Shown here one piece after another: positions 51,362 through 60,983 of a DNA stretch of 64,000 nt. Source of the DNA: Flavivirga amylovorans (GTDB taxonomy: Bacteria > Bacteroidota > Bacteroidia > Flavobacteriales > Flavobacteriaceae); the NCBI RefSeq assembly GCF_030540875.1, contig NZ_JAUOEM010000010.1:1-64000 (forward strand), in the 5' to 3' direction. Made by a program: the position numbers and the translations under genes. The notes under the pieces are model-generated. The model searched no databases. It was not told where the DNA came from and saw nothing but the letters and a program-made list of their open reading frames with translations. The number at the start of each line of letters is the position of its first letter. The first letter of the stretch is position 1.

Positions 51362-52057
51362 GTGTTGCATATTTTTAAAAATGAAAAAAAAATCAGTATC
51401 ATTTTTTTTATCATTTTAACTATAGATATTTTAGTTAAACTAAACCTTGATCCTTTTCCTTATAGATATATTTCAAAGCCGCCTATAATACTCCTTTTAT
51501 TTTTGTATTACCACTATAATAATAATGAAAAACGAAAGATAAAAAAATTATGGGTAACCTTGGCATTATGCAGTTTTCTATTAGCAGACATATTTATTAT
51601 AAAACATACTAATATCATTCTTTTAAGTGTAAGCCTGCTTCTTTTTGCTTTAGCAAAAGTTTTTTTGAGTTTACGGCTTTCACATAAATCAGATTTTAAT
51701 ATTATAAGGTTGATTCCTTTTTCTATAGTTATAGGTGCCTATACAATTTTTATAGTGAGTTTGCTTTTCGATAGCTTAAAAAGTTTTTTTGTACCAGCTT
51801 TACTTAGTTTTTTTATATCATTACTGCTTATTCAATTTGCTTTTTTAAGAAAAGACGTTGTAGATAAAACTAGTTATTTATATGTATTCTTTGGGATTAT
51901 TCTATATATGATATGTGAGAGTATGATGGCAATTAAAACGTTTAAAATGGACTTACCAATGCAAGACATTTTAATTATGCTATTTTATGGTATAGCCATA
52001 TATCTTATTGTTTTTGGAATTGTAAAAGAGCATAAACATGATATCAATTCTTTTTAA
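51362..52057 (+). CDS. YhhN-like integral membrane protein
   Basis: The 231-residue protein starts at GTG (51362) or the adjacent TTG. It has seven or eight membrane spans with the pattern of YhhN family proteins: SKPPIILLLFLYY near the start and SFLLADIFI in the third span. Family members include lysoplasmalogenases, but activity here is untested. Its 3' end overlaps the convergent peptide-binding lipoprotein gene by 14 bp. Confidence 0.72.
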   Translation: MLHIFKNEKKISIIFFIILTIDILVKLNLDPFPYRYISKPPIILLLFLYYHYNNNEKRKIKKLWVTLALCSFLLADIFIIKHTNIILLSVSLLLFALAKVFLSLRLSHKSDFNIIRLIPFSIVIGAYTIFIVSLLFDSLKSFFVPALLSFFISLLLIQFAFLRKDVVDKTSYLYVFFGIILYMICESMMAIKTFKMDLPMQDILIMLFYGIAIYLIVFGIVKEHKHDINSF

Positions 52058-53669
52058 CTCGTCTTAAATCCAATAAATTGATAGGGTTGATACCCAGCCC
52101 AGAAACGTTTTTCCTTGTAAATCGGACCACTTCATCATAGTATAAAGGAACCATAATAGCATTTTGCATGGCTATAGAATCCATGGTTGTGTATATATGC
52201 TTTCTTTCTTCAATATTAGTAATGGTAAAAGCTTTGTTGTACAAGCTATCAAATTGTGCGTTTTTAAAGTGAAAATAATTTGAGCCGTTGGGAGCGAAAT
52301 TTTTACTATAGAATATAGATAAATAATTTTCTGCATCCAAATAATCTGCAATCCAAGAGCTTCTAAACATATCAACTTTACCATTTGATCTAGCAGTTCT
52401 TAAAGTGGCTTCAGGCATCACATCAACTTTAATTATTAATCCTGTTTTTCCAAGTTCACGTTGAATAAATTCGCAAAAGCTTAAGTAGTTGCTCGTAGTT
52501 GTTAAAGTTATTTCAGGTTTTGAGATACCACTTTCTTTTTTAAATTGCTCAACCAATTGTTTTGCCTTTTCTGGTTGATAGCTAAAACCAATAGATTCAT
52601 TATGCCCAGGAAGACCTTTGGGAATAAAACCACCATTAGCAGGATTACCGATGTCGTTTCGTAAATAAATCATCATTTTTTTTCTGTCAAATCCATAATT
52701 TATGGCTTTCCGAATTAATTCAGATTGTATTTCTGGTGTTTTGGAGTCTAAATAAAAACCCAGATATTCAGAGTTTAAATAAGGTCCCTGAATCATATTT
52801 ATAGTTTCTTTATAAGTATTACGAAGCTGCCCATCTGCTGTTAACAATTCATCTTTATAAGAAGCGTCTAGACTGTTTAAGAAATCTATATTACCTTGAG
52901 CAAATTGTAAAAATTCACTTTGTTTGTCTGGTAAAAAAGTAATGGCTACAGCCTCTAAATAGGGTAGTGGTATACCATTACTATCTTTTTCAAAATAGTT
53001 GTTGTTTTTTCTAAAGACGAGTTTAATATTTTCTTCCCAACGTTTAAACTGAAAAGGACCGGTACCAATAGGGTGCGATCTAAAATCATTACCATAATGT
53101 TCTGCAATTTCTTTAGGAATAACTGAGCAATACTTCATAGATAATAATCCTATAAAAGCAGGGAATGGTTGCTTTAATTCAATTTTAAAAAGCGTATCAT
53201 TTACGGCTTCAAAGTCATTCACTTTTTTTAAAACCCAATTTCCTGGTGCTGCAATTTTTTCATCTCTTAACCTGTTAAAACTATATTTAAAATCTTCGGC
53301 AACAACTATTCTTGTTGAGTCCTTTCCAAATAATTCATGTTTATGAAAATAAACATCATCTCGTAGTGTAAATGAGTAATGGAGTCCATCATCTGATATT
53401 GTCCAATTTTTAGCAATACATGGTAAAATGTTTAAGTCACTATCCAATTGTACTAAGCCATTAAATAATTGGTTGCTAACCCAGGTGTCTTGCAAGGTTC
53501 TTGAAAATGCTGGATCTAAGGTGTTTATGTTGGCGTGTTCATTATATCTGAAAACTAAATGGTCTTTATTAATTGATGTATTATTTGTACATGAATTTAA
53601 TAACATATAAAAACAAGCTACAAATAAAAAAAATGTTAGGTATGTCGTGTTTGTTTTCACTAATTTCAT
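52044..53669 (-). CDS. Family 5 solute-binding lipoprotein (OppA/DppA-like)
   Basis: The 541-residue product has a lipobox (LLNSC, Cys27) and the bacterial SBP family 5 fold: NTLDPAFSRTLQDTWVSNQLFNGLVQLD at the start, HPIGTGPFQFKRWE, and KAINYGFDRKKMMIYLRNDIGNPA. It would bind oligopeptides or similar ligands outside the inner membrane. The adjacent upstream genes encode an ABC ATPase and a large membrane protein, but no OppB/OppC permeases are present. Confidence 0.9.
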   Translation of the reverse strand: MKLVKTNTTYLTFFLFVACFYMLLNSCTNNTSINKDHLVFRYNEHANINTLDPAFSRTLQDTWVSNQLFNGLVQLDSDLNILPCIAKNWTISDDGLHYSFTLRDDVYFHKHELFGKDSTRIVVAEDFKYSFNRLRDEKIAAPGNWVLKKVNDFEAVNDTLFKIELKQPFPAFIGLLSMKYCSVIPKEIAEHYGNDFRSHPIGTGPFQFKRWEENIKLVFRKNNNYFEKDSNGIPLPYLEAVAITFLPDKQSEFLQFAQGNIDFLNSLDASYKDELLTADGQLRNTYKETINMIQGPYLNSEYLGFYLDSKTPEIQSELIRKAINYGFDRKKMMIYLRNDIGNPANGGFIPKGLPGHNESIGFSYQPEKAKQLVEQFKKESGISKPEITLTTTSNYLSFCEFIQRELGKTGLIIKVDVMPEATLRTARSNGKVDMFRSSWIADYLDAENYLSIFYSKNFAPNGSNYFHFKNAQFDSLYNKAFTITNIEERKHIYTTMDSIAMQNAIMVPLYYDEVVRFTRKNVSGLGINPINLLDLRRVKKN

Positions 53670-53703
53670 TTAAATGTAAATAGTTTAAATAGTTGTTTTA
53701 TTC

Positions 53704-55464
53704 TCATCCTTCAGGCAAAGCTTTCCAACTTTTAATAATGTTAGAATAAAAATATATAAAGAGTAAATTAACCACAAACAAAATATAACTCCAATATATG
53801 CCTAAACTATGTAATAGATTAAAACAAGCATCATTATTATAATGGGAATAATCTTCAACACATGCATCAGATTGGTGTAAAGATATAATTGTAATTATTA
53901 GAAAAATGTAAAGTATAAAACCAGCGATCGATATATTTAAACAAATTGAAACAATAAGTTTTTTTATTTTTTTTGCATAAAATAGGGGAATAGATAAAAT
54001 GACGAAACCTAATATCAAGGTTAAATACGATACAAAATACTCAACGGTGTTACCATTTGATTTTGTTATATATGCATAAAGAGCGGTTAACAATATTACT
54101 AGCATAGTCAATAAACCAATACTTATTATTGTAAAGAGTAATGACTTTAAGCCAGTAACTCTAAACATAAATACCAAAGAAGAGAAAAAGAATGCTAGCC
54201 ATATAAAAAAGTGTATGCTTTGTGAAAAGGGATTACTTTCTTTTATGTCTTCAATATTTTCAAAGACCCTATGCAAAGAATCATTGTCTAAATAATAATT
54301 TGAGATATGATCTTTGTAAAAAGCTTCAATAGCAGTTTTGGGTTTACTTGGTTCAAATTGAAATTCTTCTTTAGGTTGATTTCTAATTAAGTGTTTTAAT
54401 TCAAAGTTGTCATTTGGGTGATAAACCATATCAAACCAACTATCTGCAGTTAAGTTATGTTTAATACTATATTGATTGCAAATCATTAAAAAATCTGACA
54501 ATATTTTTTTAATCTCGTTCGGATCATTTCGTTTTAAAAGGTCATAACCCAATTTATTCCATAGTTTATTTTTCTTGAAATCCGTTCGGTGATTAAGGTT
54601 TTCATACTCGTAAGTATCGTATTCAGAGTGATTATATTGGACATTTTCTTGATCTGACCTATCTTTTTCGGATAAATAAAAGTTGTTTGAATAATTAAAA
54701 TAACTAGGTTTCACCGTTTGAACATGACTAGAAACATCAAAAAGAGAATCTTTAAAAAAATAAGTTCTAATGGTATCTTTTGTTTTATAATATACATAAC
54801 CTTTATAAGAACTATCGGTTACCATTTGGTTTAAGGTTCCATCTTTTTTATAAAGCGTATAAAATCTGTAATTGTAATCCAAAAATTTTAAAGACAAACT
54901 ATCTTTATCTTGGTTTGCTCCATTATAAGTTTCACAATAAAGGGTATCGAAAGGATGTGGGTAACTACGTTGATTAATAGTATAGTCTTGTGTGTTTTTA
55001 GAAAAGAACAATGCAGCAGCATTAGATGCAATAATTTCTCTTTCTACACTTTCGTCATCATATTTAAAAGATATATAAGACTTAACACCGAAATTATATG
55101 AAATATAATATGTGGTGGAAAATAAGATTAATATTAAATAAATTAAAAATTGCTTAAATAATTGTAATCGGGTAGTTGGATAAAAACTTTTAAAGGCATT
55201 ATTTTTAAATAGTAAAATAAGCCATATAACGAGCATTAAGATAGATATTATAATGCTGATGTAAATAGTGCCATTTTCGAAAAAAATAGATTTGGCACTA
55301 TATTCGTGTAAAATTTCTGGATTAGTAATTGCAAAGAACCCAAAAATAAAAAATAAACCATGTAAAATTATTGCTGAAGCTAAAACCCATAATAGCTTTG
55401 TATTCCAGATTATGGGATGATTTTCAAGCAGATATTGATTGGTCTTATGTATAAAATTTTTCAT
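53704..55464 (-). CDS. Large multi-span membrane protein, possible ABC-2-type permease
   Basis: The 586-residue protein has about three or four N-terminal spans (27-130), a large soluble region of about 250 residues with many Tyr and Asp (150-400), and about five C-terminal spans (410-575). This resembles ABC-2-type permeases with a big extracytoplasmic loop. It begins 10 bp after the ATPase gene, strongly suggesting one transporter. No domain name can be assigned. Confidence 0.75.
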   Translation of the reverse strand: MKNFIHKTNQYLLENHPIIWNTKLLWVLASAIILHGLFFIFGFFAITNPEILHEYSAKSIFFENGTIYISIIISILMLVIWLILLFKNNAFKSFYPTTRLQLFKQFLIYLILILFSTTYYISYNFGVKSYISFKYDDESVEREIIASNAAALFFSKNTQDYTINQRSYPHPFDTLYCETYNGANQDKDSLSLKFLDYNYRFYTLYKKDGTLNQMVTDSSYKGYVYYKTKDTIRTYFFKDSLFDVSSHVQTVKPSYFNYSNNFYLSEKDRSDQENVQYNHSEYDTYEYENLNHRTDFKKNKLWNKLGYDLLKRNDPNEIKKILSDFLMICNQYSIKHNLTADSWFDMVYHPNDNFELKHLIRNQPKEEFQFEPSKPKTAIEAFYKDHISNYYLDNDSLHRVFENIEDIKESNPFSQSIHFFIWLAFFFSSLVFMFRVTGLKSLLFTIISIGLLTMLVILLTALYAYITKSNGNTVEYFVSYLTLILGFVILSIPLFYAKKIKKLIVSICLNISIAGFILYIFLIITIISLHQSDACVEDYSHYNNDACFNLLHSLGIYWSYILFVVNLLFIYFYSNIIKSWKALPEG

Positions 55465-55474
55465 TGATTTAACT

Positions 55475-56632
55475 TTAGGAAACGAAGAAACGTCTTGTGG
55501 ATTTTGTTATGTTACGTATGTAAATAACATCTATTTCATGCTTTCCTAAAGTTTCAAGTACTAAAGGGAAAGCTATTTTAATAGGGAAATAAACAATAAA
55601 AATTCCACCATTAAAAATTAGTTTTTCAAGACTTAAATCGGTAAAAATCTGTTTGAGTTTTTCCCTTTCACAATTACAGTCAATTTCTACGATTAAATAA
55701 TTACTGGTATTAGTAGTCGCACTTTCAGCCTTATTGTGCTTATGCATTCCATTCTTAAGATATATTACTTTATCAGATACCTTTTCTACTTCATATAATT
55801 GTTGAGAACTTAATATTAATGCGATGGGGTTATTTATCGAGTTACATATAGACTTTAAATCTTCTAAAATTACTTGCTGCGCTAATACATCTAAGTTAGC
55901 CAAAGGTTCATCTAAAAGCAATAATTCAGGTTGTCTTAATAATGTTCTAGCCAACTCAAAACGCATTTTATAACCAGAAGACAGTTCATTCCACTTTAAA
56001 TGTTTATAATTCCATAAACCAAAACGAGCAATCATCATCAAAACTCTAGTTTCGTTTTCTTTAGGATCCATACCATAATTTGACAAAACGAATTTTAAAT
56101 TATCTTTAAGACTGCCATACCATTTTTGAGTTCGTTGTGGAATGTATACTAAGTTAGAGCGCAAATCATAGTCGCTATTAAAATCCTTATCAAAATTAAA
56201 TTTTAAAGAGCCTTCGTTGTGTTTTAATTCTTTAGCTAAAATTCTTAATAGTGTGGTTTTTCCATTTCCATTTTCACCAACTAACCCATAAACATCGCCT
56301 TTATGAATCTTAATTGAAATTGGCCCCAATTTAAAGCGATTGGCACCATAACTTTTAATAATATTGGTTCCTGTTACTACTGGATGTTTTGTATTGTAAT
56401 CTTCAATGGGGATTTTTGAGATTCTGCTCAGAATTTCTAGGCTTCTTTTTATAAGTTTTTCTTCATCATTTGGGTGTTTTTCTTTCCAATCTGTAAGTGC
56501 TATAACGTCATTGTAAATATCTAAGTCTTGCGTGTCTATAGCACAATCCATAAGTTTTCTATACCCTAAAAAAGTGTCTTTGTTTTCAAAAAAAGCAACC
56601 ACTTCTTTAATTCGCGTTTCAGCTCTTGTCAT
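55475..56632 (-). CDS. ABC transporter ATP-binding protein with N-terminal extension
   Basis: The 385-residue protein has an 80-residue helical N-terminal extension, then Walker A GENGNGKTT (119-127), a degenerate signature (LSSGYKMRFELARTL) and Walker B LLLLDEPLANLD. A C-terminal 70-residue regulatory-like domain follows. The signature SSGYK in place of SGGQ is unusual but accepted in ABC-2 systems. It forms an operon with the membrane protein and the peptide-binding lipoprotein. Confidence 0.88.
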   Translation of the reverse strand: MTRAETRIKEVVAFFENKDTFLGYRKLMDCAIDTQDLDIYNDVIALTDWKEKHPNDEEKLIKRSLEILSRISKIPIEDYNTKHPVVTGTNIIKSYGANRFKLGPISIKIHKGDVYGLVGENGNGKTTLLRILAKELKHNEGSLKFNFDKDFNSDYDLRSNLVYIPQRTQKWYGSLKDNLKFVLSNYGMDPKENETRVLMMIARFGLWNYKHLKWNELSSGYKMRFELARTLLRQPELLLLDEPLANLDVLAQQVILEDLKSICNSINNPIALILSSQQLYEVEKVSDKVIYLKNGMHKHNKAESATTNTSNYLIVEIDCNCEREKLKQIFTDLSLEKLIFNGGIFIVYFPIKIAFPLVLETLGKHEIDVIYIRNITKSTRRFFVS

Positions 56633-56679
56633 TTGTTATTGTAGATTATTAGCTTTTAGTTCAAGTCTTCAAACTTAGA

Positions 56680-56710
56680 TTGTATTACTTGTAGCAATTA
56701 CGTAAATTTG
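56680..56710 (+). promoter_or_regulatory. Promoter of mtaB
   Basis: TTG at 56680-56682 and TAAATTTG at 56703-56710 match the -33/-7 consensus with a 20-base spacer. Confidence 0.7.
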
Positions 56711-56779
56711 CAGGCTTTTAAGTTAGAAAACAAGTAAATATAAATACATTTCCATCGTAAAGGAAATGAAAAAGAAAAA

Positions 56780-58120
56780 ATGAAGAAAAAAGTCGCATTT
56801 TATACTTTAGGTTGTAAGCTGAATTTCTCAGAGACATCAACTATAGCAAGAACCTTTACAGATGAGGGTTTTGATCGTGTGGATTTTTCTGAAAAAGCAG
56901 ATATTTATGTGATTAATACTTGTTCGGTTACAGAGAATGCGGACAAACGTTTTAAAACAATAGTAAAGCAAGCACAGAAAGCCAATTCAGATGCATTTGT
57001 TGCAGCAGTAGGATGTTACGCCCAATTAAAACCTCAGGAATTAGCAGATGTTAATGGTGTAGATTTAGTTTTAGGAGCTACTGAGAAATTTAACATTACT
57101 GCTTTTATTAACGATTTGCTTAGTCATCCCGAGCGCAGTCGAGGGGTTGGACAGATACATTCTTGTGAAATAGAAGATGCCGATTTTTACGTAGGGAGTT
57201 ATTCTATTGGGGATAGAACGCGAGCATTTTTAAAAGTTCAGGACGGCTGCGATTATAAATGTACTTATTGCACCATCCCTTTAGCACGTGGTATTTCACG
57301 AAGTGATACCATGGAAAATGTTTTAAAAAATGCTCAAGAGATTTCTAAACAAAATATAAAAGAAATTGTTCTTACTGGTGTTAATATTGGTGATTACGGA
57401 AAAGGAGAGTTTGGAAATAAAAAACATGAACATACATTTTTAGATTTGGTTACTAAACTGGATACCGTAGAAGGTATTGAACGATTAAGAATTTCGTCTA
57501 TAGAACCCAATCTTTTGAAAAATGAAACTATTGATTTGGTATCTAAATCAAGAGCTTTTGTTCCCCATTTCCATGTTCCGTTACAATCTGGAAGTAACGA
57601 GATTCTTAAAAAAATGAAACGACGTTATATGCGAGAATTGTATGTAGATCGTGTTTCAAAAATAAAAGAAGTCATGCCTCATGCTTGTATAGGTGTGGAT
57701 GTTATTGTTGGTTTCCCAGGAGAAACAGACGATCATTTTCTGGAAACTTATAATTTTTTGAATGAATTAGATATTTCATATTTACATGTGTTTACATACT
57801 CTGAGCGTGATAATACTGAAGCTACAGAAATGGATGGAGTCGTATCTAACAATATAAGAAGCAAGCGTAGTAAAATGCTGAGAGGCTTATCGGTTAAAAA
57901 ACGGCGCGCTTTTTACGAGAGTCAATTAGGTTCTAAGAGGATCGTTTTGTTTGAAAGCGAAAATAAAGAAGGTTATATTCATGGGTTTACAGAGAACTAC
58001 GTTAAAGTAAAAACACCTTGGAACCCTGAATTGATTAATACATTGCATCATGTTGATCTTACGAAAATTGATGACGATGGTTTAGTAAGGTTTGAATTTT
58101 CTAAAGCAGTTTCAAACTAG
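56780..58120 (+). CDS. mtaB: tRNA t6A37 methylthiotransferase MtaB
   Basis: The 446-residue radical-SAM enzyme adds a methylthio group to t6A at tRNA position 37. The N-terminal UPF0004 domain has Cys12, Cys48 and Cys79 for one iron-sulfur cluster. CDYKCTYC (157-164) binds the radical-SAM cluster, and a C-terminal TRAM domain follows. Residues 115-122 (SHPERSRG) are encoded by a dispersed palindromic repeat lying between the first two domains. The frame is intact, so the insertion is tolerated. Confidence 0.93.
   Translation: MKKKVAFYTLGCKLNFSETSTIARTFTDEGFDRVDFSEKADIYVINTCSVTENADKRFKTIVKQAQKANSDAFVAAVGCYAQLKPQELADVNGVDLVLGATEKFNITAFINDLLSHPERSRGVGQIHSCEIEDADFYVGSYSIGDRTRAFLKVQDGCDYKCTYCTIPLARGISRSDTMENVLKNAQEISKQNIKEIVLTGVNIGDYGKGEFGNKKHEHTFLDLVTKLDTVEGIERLRISSIEPNLLKNETIDLVSKSRAFVPHFHVPLQSGSNEILKKMKRRYMRELYVDRVSKIKEVMPHACIGVDVIVGFPGETDDHFLETYNFLNELDISYLHVFTYSERDNTEATEMDGVVSNNIRSKRSKMLRGLSVKKRRAFYESQLGSKRIVLFESENKEGYIHGFTENYVKVKTPWNPELINTLHHVDLTKIDDDGLVRFEFSKAVSN
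57124..57146. repeat. Palindromic repeat inserted in frame in mtaB
   Basis: The sequence TCATCCCGAGCGCAGTCGA and following GGGG is related to intergenic repeats in Flavobacteriaceae and to the TCCTGAGC...GTCGAAGG elements here. It is richer in G+C than the flanking gene and encodes SHPERSRG. Confidence 0.7.
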
Positions 58121-58230
58121 AAAATCATAGTAAGTTTGCATATTACCCAGAGTTTTGCTCAGTTCGACTTATTTATTATGCAAATAAAATAACACACTAT
58201 ACTTTTACTTGAGTTAATCATGTCCCAAAT

Positions 58231-58731
58231 ATGAATAAATTACTTTTTATTTTATGTTTTGCATTATTTATTACTAGTTGTTCAAGCGAGGATGATGGTG
58301 ATATGTCAGTTGTGGGTACATGGAAGTTAACAGCTTGGGACGTAGTAGGTGGATTTGATATCAATAACGATGGTACTACTAATACTAATATTTTAGATGA
58401 AATCGAATGTGAAAATAATGAAACTTTAACTTTCGATGTTAACAATGTTGTAGCTTCAAATAAAACCTTCAATCCAGATGTCAATATTGCTTTACAAGAA
58501 GGCACTACAGATAAATATATGTTTAATGTAGCCTGCGACGAAGAAGGTATAATTGGATTAGCAACTTCATACTCTCAAAATTTAGATATAGTCCTATTTA
58601 ATGGGATTGAGTCTACTGTAATTGGTAATCAATTGTTTCGTTTAATGAAAGGATCTATAAAAATATATAATGAAGATTTTACTGAGATAATTACTACTAG
58701 GGATGTAACATTTGTTTATACTAGACAATAA
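58231..58731 (+). CDS. Lipocalin-like lipoprotein
   Basis: The 166-residue product has a lipobox (FITSC, Cys17), an acidic linker and a lipocalin-like start, VVGTWKLTAWDVVGGFDINNDGT. It resembles small Bacteroidota lipoproteins of the lipocalin/DUF5004 type. The ligand is unknown. It is monocistronic with a strong terminator. Confidence 0.82.
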   Translation: MNKLLFILCFALFITSCSSEDDGDMSVVGTWKLTAWDVVGGFDINNDGTTNTNILDEIECENNETLTFDVNNVVASNKTFNPDVNIALQEGTTDKYMFNVACDEEGIIGLATSYSQNLDIVLFNGIESTVIGNQLFRLMKGSIKIYNEDFTEIITTRDVTFVYTRQ

Positions 58732-58754
58732 TCAAGTATCTTCTTTCTAAAAAT

Positions 58755-58788
58755 AAAAAATCCGAAGCTATTTAGCTTCGGATTTTTT
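58755..58788. terminator. Bidirectional terminator
   Basis: AAAAAATCCGAAGCTA and TAGCTTCGGATTTTTT are perfect inverted copies around a 2-base loop. It lies between convergent genes. Confidence 0.9.
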
Positions 58789-58811
58789 ATGCTTATTTTT
58801 TGTCTCAAAAA

Positions 58812-59108
58812 TTAAATTCTTACTCCAACAGGAAGCATACGTTTGTATTTTCTATTACTTCTTACAAACTTAGCAATTTCAGGACTTGTTGGTACAACAC
58901 TTAGATTACGTTCTTGAATTTGTTCGAAAACAGCTTCTAGAAATTCTTTGCTAAATTCTTGGTCTTTAATACCTTCTGGAATAATTAGCTTTGTTAAGAA
59001 AATCTTCCTTTCTTGCAAAGAATATTCAATTTTAGCTAAATGGTCATCAATTTTTATTTCAAATTGACGTAAAAAATCGTTGTCAATTAATTCTGCAGCT
59101 TCAACCAT
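58812..59108 (-). CDS. GNAT-like N-acetyltransferase (YidJ type, short)
   Basis: Starting at MVEAAELIDNDFLRQFEI gives 98 residues; the upstream ATG 15 codons earlier lies in non-coding-like sequence. The single short GNAT-like domain has LTKLIIPEGIKDQEFSKEFLEAVFEQIQERNLSVVPTSPEIAKFVRSNRKY, matching the family that includes human GTPase-related YidJ proteins. The acetyl-CoA loop is degenerate (GIKDQE rather than R/QxxGxG). Activity is uncertain. Confidence 0.78.
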   Translation of the reverse strand: MVEAAELIDNDFLRQFEIKIDDHLAKIEYSLQERKIFLTKLIIPEGIKDQEFSKEFLEAVFEQIQERNLSVVPTSPEIAKFVRSNRKYKRMLPVGVRI

Positions 59109-59299
59109 GGTAATTTTTGTTTTATTTCTATAGGAGTTATAAATAGTGAACACTATTTATATAACTTTGTTTTGCAAAAGTACAAAAAAAAATTGTCATT
59201 TTAACGATAAAATAAGGTTAATGCCTTATGGAATAAACCTTTAGAATAGGTTTTTGCATTTAGAAGGCAATTTTTTTGTTAAATTCTATTTTAGTTTCA

Positions 59300-59965
59300 A
59301 TGAGCGAAAAGATAATCCATGTTTATTTAATGCCGGGAATGGCAGCTAATCCAACAATTTTTGAACATATTAAATTACCAGAAAATCAATTCAGGATTCA
59401 TTTGCTTGAGTGGATGTTACCCATCAAAAATGAGTCTATTAGTGATTATGCTTTTCGAATGACAAAAAACATAGAGTATGAAAATATTGTATTGCTAGGT
59501 GTCTCGTTTGGAGGTGTTCTGGTTCAAGAAATGAGTAAACATATACATGTTAAAAAGCTCATTATAGTATCTAGCGTTAAATCTATGCACGAATTACCTA
59601 AGCATATGTTGTTAGCTAAAAAAACGAAGGCTTATACATTGGTACCTACACAACTGGCTAGTAATATTGATTTACTTGCAAAATATGCTTTTGGTGGTAG
59701 TATAAAAAAGCGCATGGATTTATACAAAAAATATTTATCTGTTAGTGATAGTAAATATTTAAGTTGGGCCATTAAACAAATAGTTTGCTGGAATCAAGAT
59801 GAAACCCTACAAGATATTGTGCATATTCATGGCGATAATGATGTTGTGTTCCCTATTAAAAATATAGCAAATTGTATTACAATTAAAAATGGCACACATA
59901 TTATGATTATTAATAAATATAAGTGGTTTAATGAGAATTTACCTCGTATAATTTTAGAAAACTAA
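59300..59965 (+). CDS. Alpha/beta hydrolase
   Basis: The chosen ATG gives 221 residues (MSEKIIHVYLMPGMAANPTIF). The nucleophile elbow is GVSFGG, and Asp and His of the triad are likely in HIHGDNDVVFP and GTHIMI. It is a compact cytoplasmic hydrolase without lid insertions and no predicted signal peptide. The substrate is unknown. It precedes the transglycosylase gene by 35 bp. Confidence 0.85.
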   Translation: MSEKIIHVYLMPGMAANPTIFEHIKLPENQFRIHLLEWMLPIKNESISDYAFRMTKNIEYENIVLLGVSFGGVLVQEMSKHIHVKKLIIVSSVKSMHELPKHMLLAKKTKAYTLVPTQLASNIDLLAKYAFGGSIKKRMDLYKKYLSVSDSKYLSWAIKQIVCWNQDETLQDIVHIHGDNDVVFPIKNIANCITIKNGTHIMIINKYKWFNENLPRIILEN

Positions 59966-60000
59966 ATAAAAATTTTACCTTTAAACAAAACTTATTAAAA

Positions 60001-60927
60001 ATGAAGATAGTACAGAAAGTATTAGCGTTTGTGGGATTATTAAGTTTATCGGCTTTATTTATTTATGCCTTACAAGATGCCCCAACAGATGAGAATTTCG
60101 AGAAAAAACTAATTAATGATTATAATGTTTATGCATTACAAGTTCCAGATGATTTAAATTTTGCTGGTGAGCCAATGCCTCTTAAAAATCCAGATATTTT
60201 AGAGCGTATGGACCGAGAATTATTGGTTAATACATATTGGCAATCTAATGGGTTGTTAATGTTTAAACGTGCCAAAAAATATTTTCCAATTATAGAGCCT
60301 ATTTTAAAGAAGCATGGAATCCCAGATGACTTTAAATATTTGGCAGTCATTGAAAGTGGTTTAACAAATGCAGTATCCCCAGCTGGAGCTAAAGGTTTTT
60401 GGCAAATTATGAAAGTTACGGGTAGAGAAAATGGCTTAGAAGTTAATGATAATGTCGATGAACGCTACCATCTAGAAAAAGCAACAGAAGTGGCATGTAA
60501 ATATTTATTAAGATCTAAAAAGAAATTAGGTTCATGGACTTTAGCCGCTGCTGCTTATAACGCTGGTGTTGCTGGGATTTCTAGAAAACTTAGAGACCAA
60601 AAAGTTTCAGATTATTACGATTTGCTACTTATAGAAGAAACTGGCCGCTATATTTTTAGAATCGTGGCGTTAAAAGAAATTTTATCAAACCCATCCAAAT
60701 ATGGCTTTAACTTTAGAGATAAGGATTTGTATAACAATGTTCCTACTTATAAAGTAGCTGTTGATTCAGCAGTTACTAATTTCCCGAAATTTGCGGAAAG
60801 TTTTGGTATTAACTACAAAATATTAAAACTTCACAACCCGTGGTTACGAGAATCACATCTAAATAATAAATCAAAAAAGCTGTATACTATTGATATTCCT
60901 GAAAAGGGCTATTATAATGTACAATAA
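60001..60927 (+). CDS. Lytic murein transglycosylase (MltD-like SLT domain)
   Basis: The 308-residue exported protein has an N-terminal signal or anchor (about 5-24) and an SLT domain (about 95-220) with catalytic Glu118 in VIESGL. SPAGAKGFWQIM and AAAYNAGVAGI follow. This matches family 1 transglycosylases of the MltD type. No LysM repeats are recognisable at the C-terminus. It cleaves peptidoglycan glycan strands in the periplasm. Confidence 0.9.
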   Translation: MKIVQKVLAFVGLLSLSALFIYALQDAPTDENFEKKLINDYNVYALQVPDDLNFAGEPMPLKNPDILERMDRELLVNTYWQSNGLLMFKRAKKYFPIIEPILKKHGIPDDFKYLAVIESGLTNAVSPAGAKGFWQIMKVTGRENGLEVNDNVDERYHLEKATEVACKYLLRSKKKLGSWTLAAAAYNAGVAGISRKLRDQKVSDYYDLLLIEETGRYIFRIVALKEILSNPSKYGFNFRDKDLYNNVPTYKVAVDSAVTNFPKFAESFGINYKILKLHNPWLRESHLNNKSKKLYTIDIPEKGYYNVQ

Positions 60928-60950
60928 ATAATAAAAAGAAAATTAATTTT

Positions 60951-60983
60951 AAGAGGATAACTATAGTTATCCTCTTCTTTTTT
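60951..60983. terminator. Terminator between transglycosylase and TPR genes
   Basis: A perfect 26-bp palindrome with arms AAGAGGATAACTA and TAGTTATCCTCTT is followed by a T tract on the plus strand. It overlaps the 3' end of the convergent TPR gene. Confidence 0.85.
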
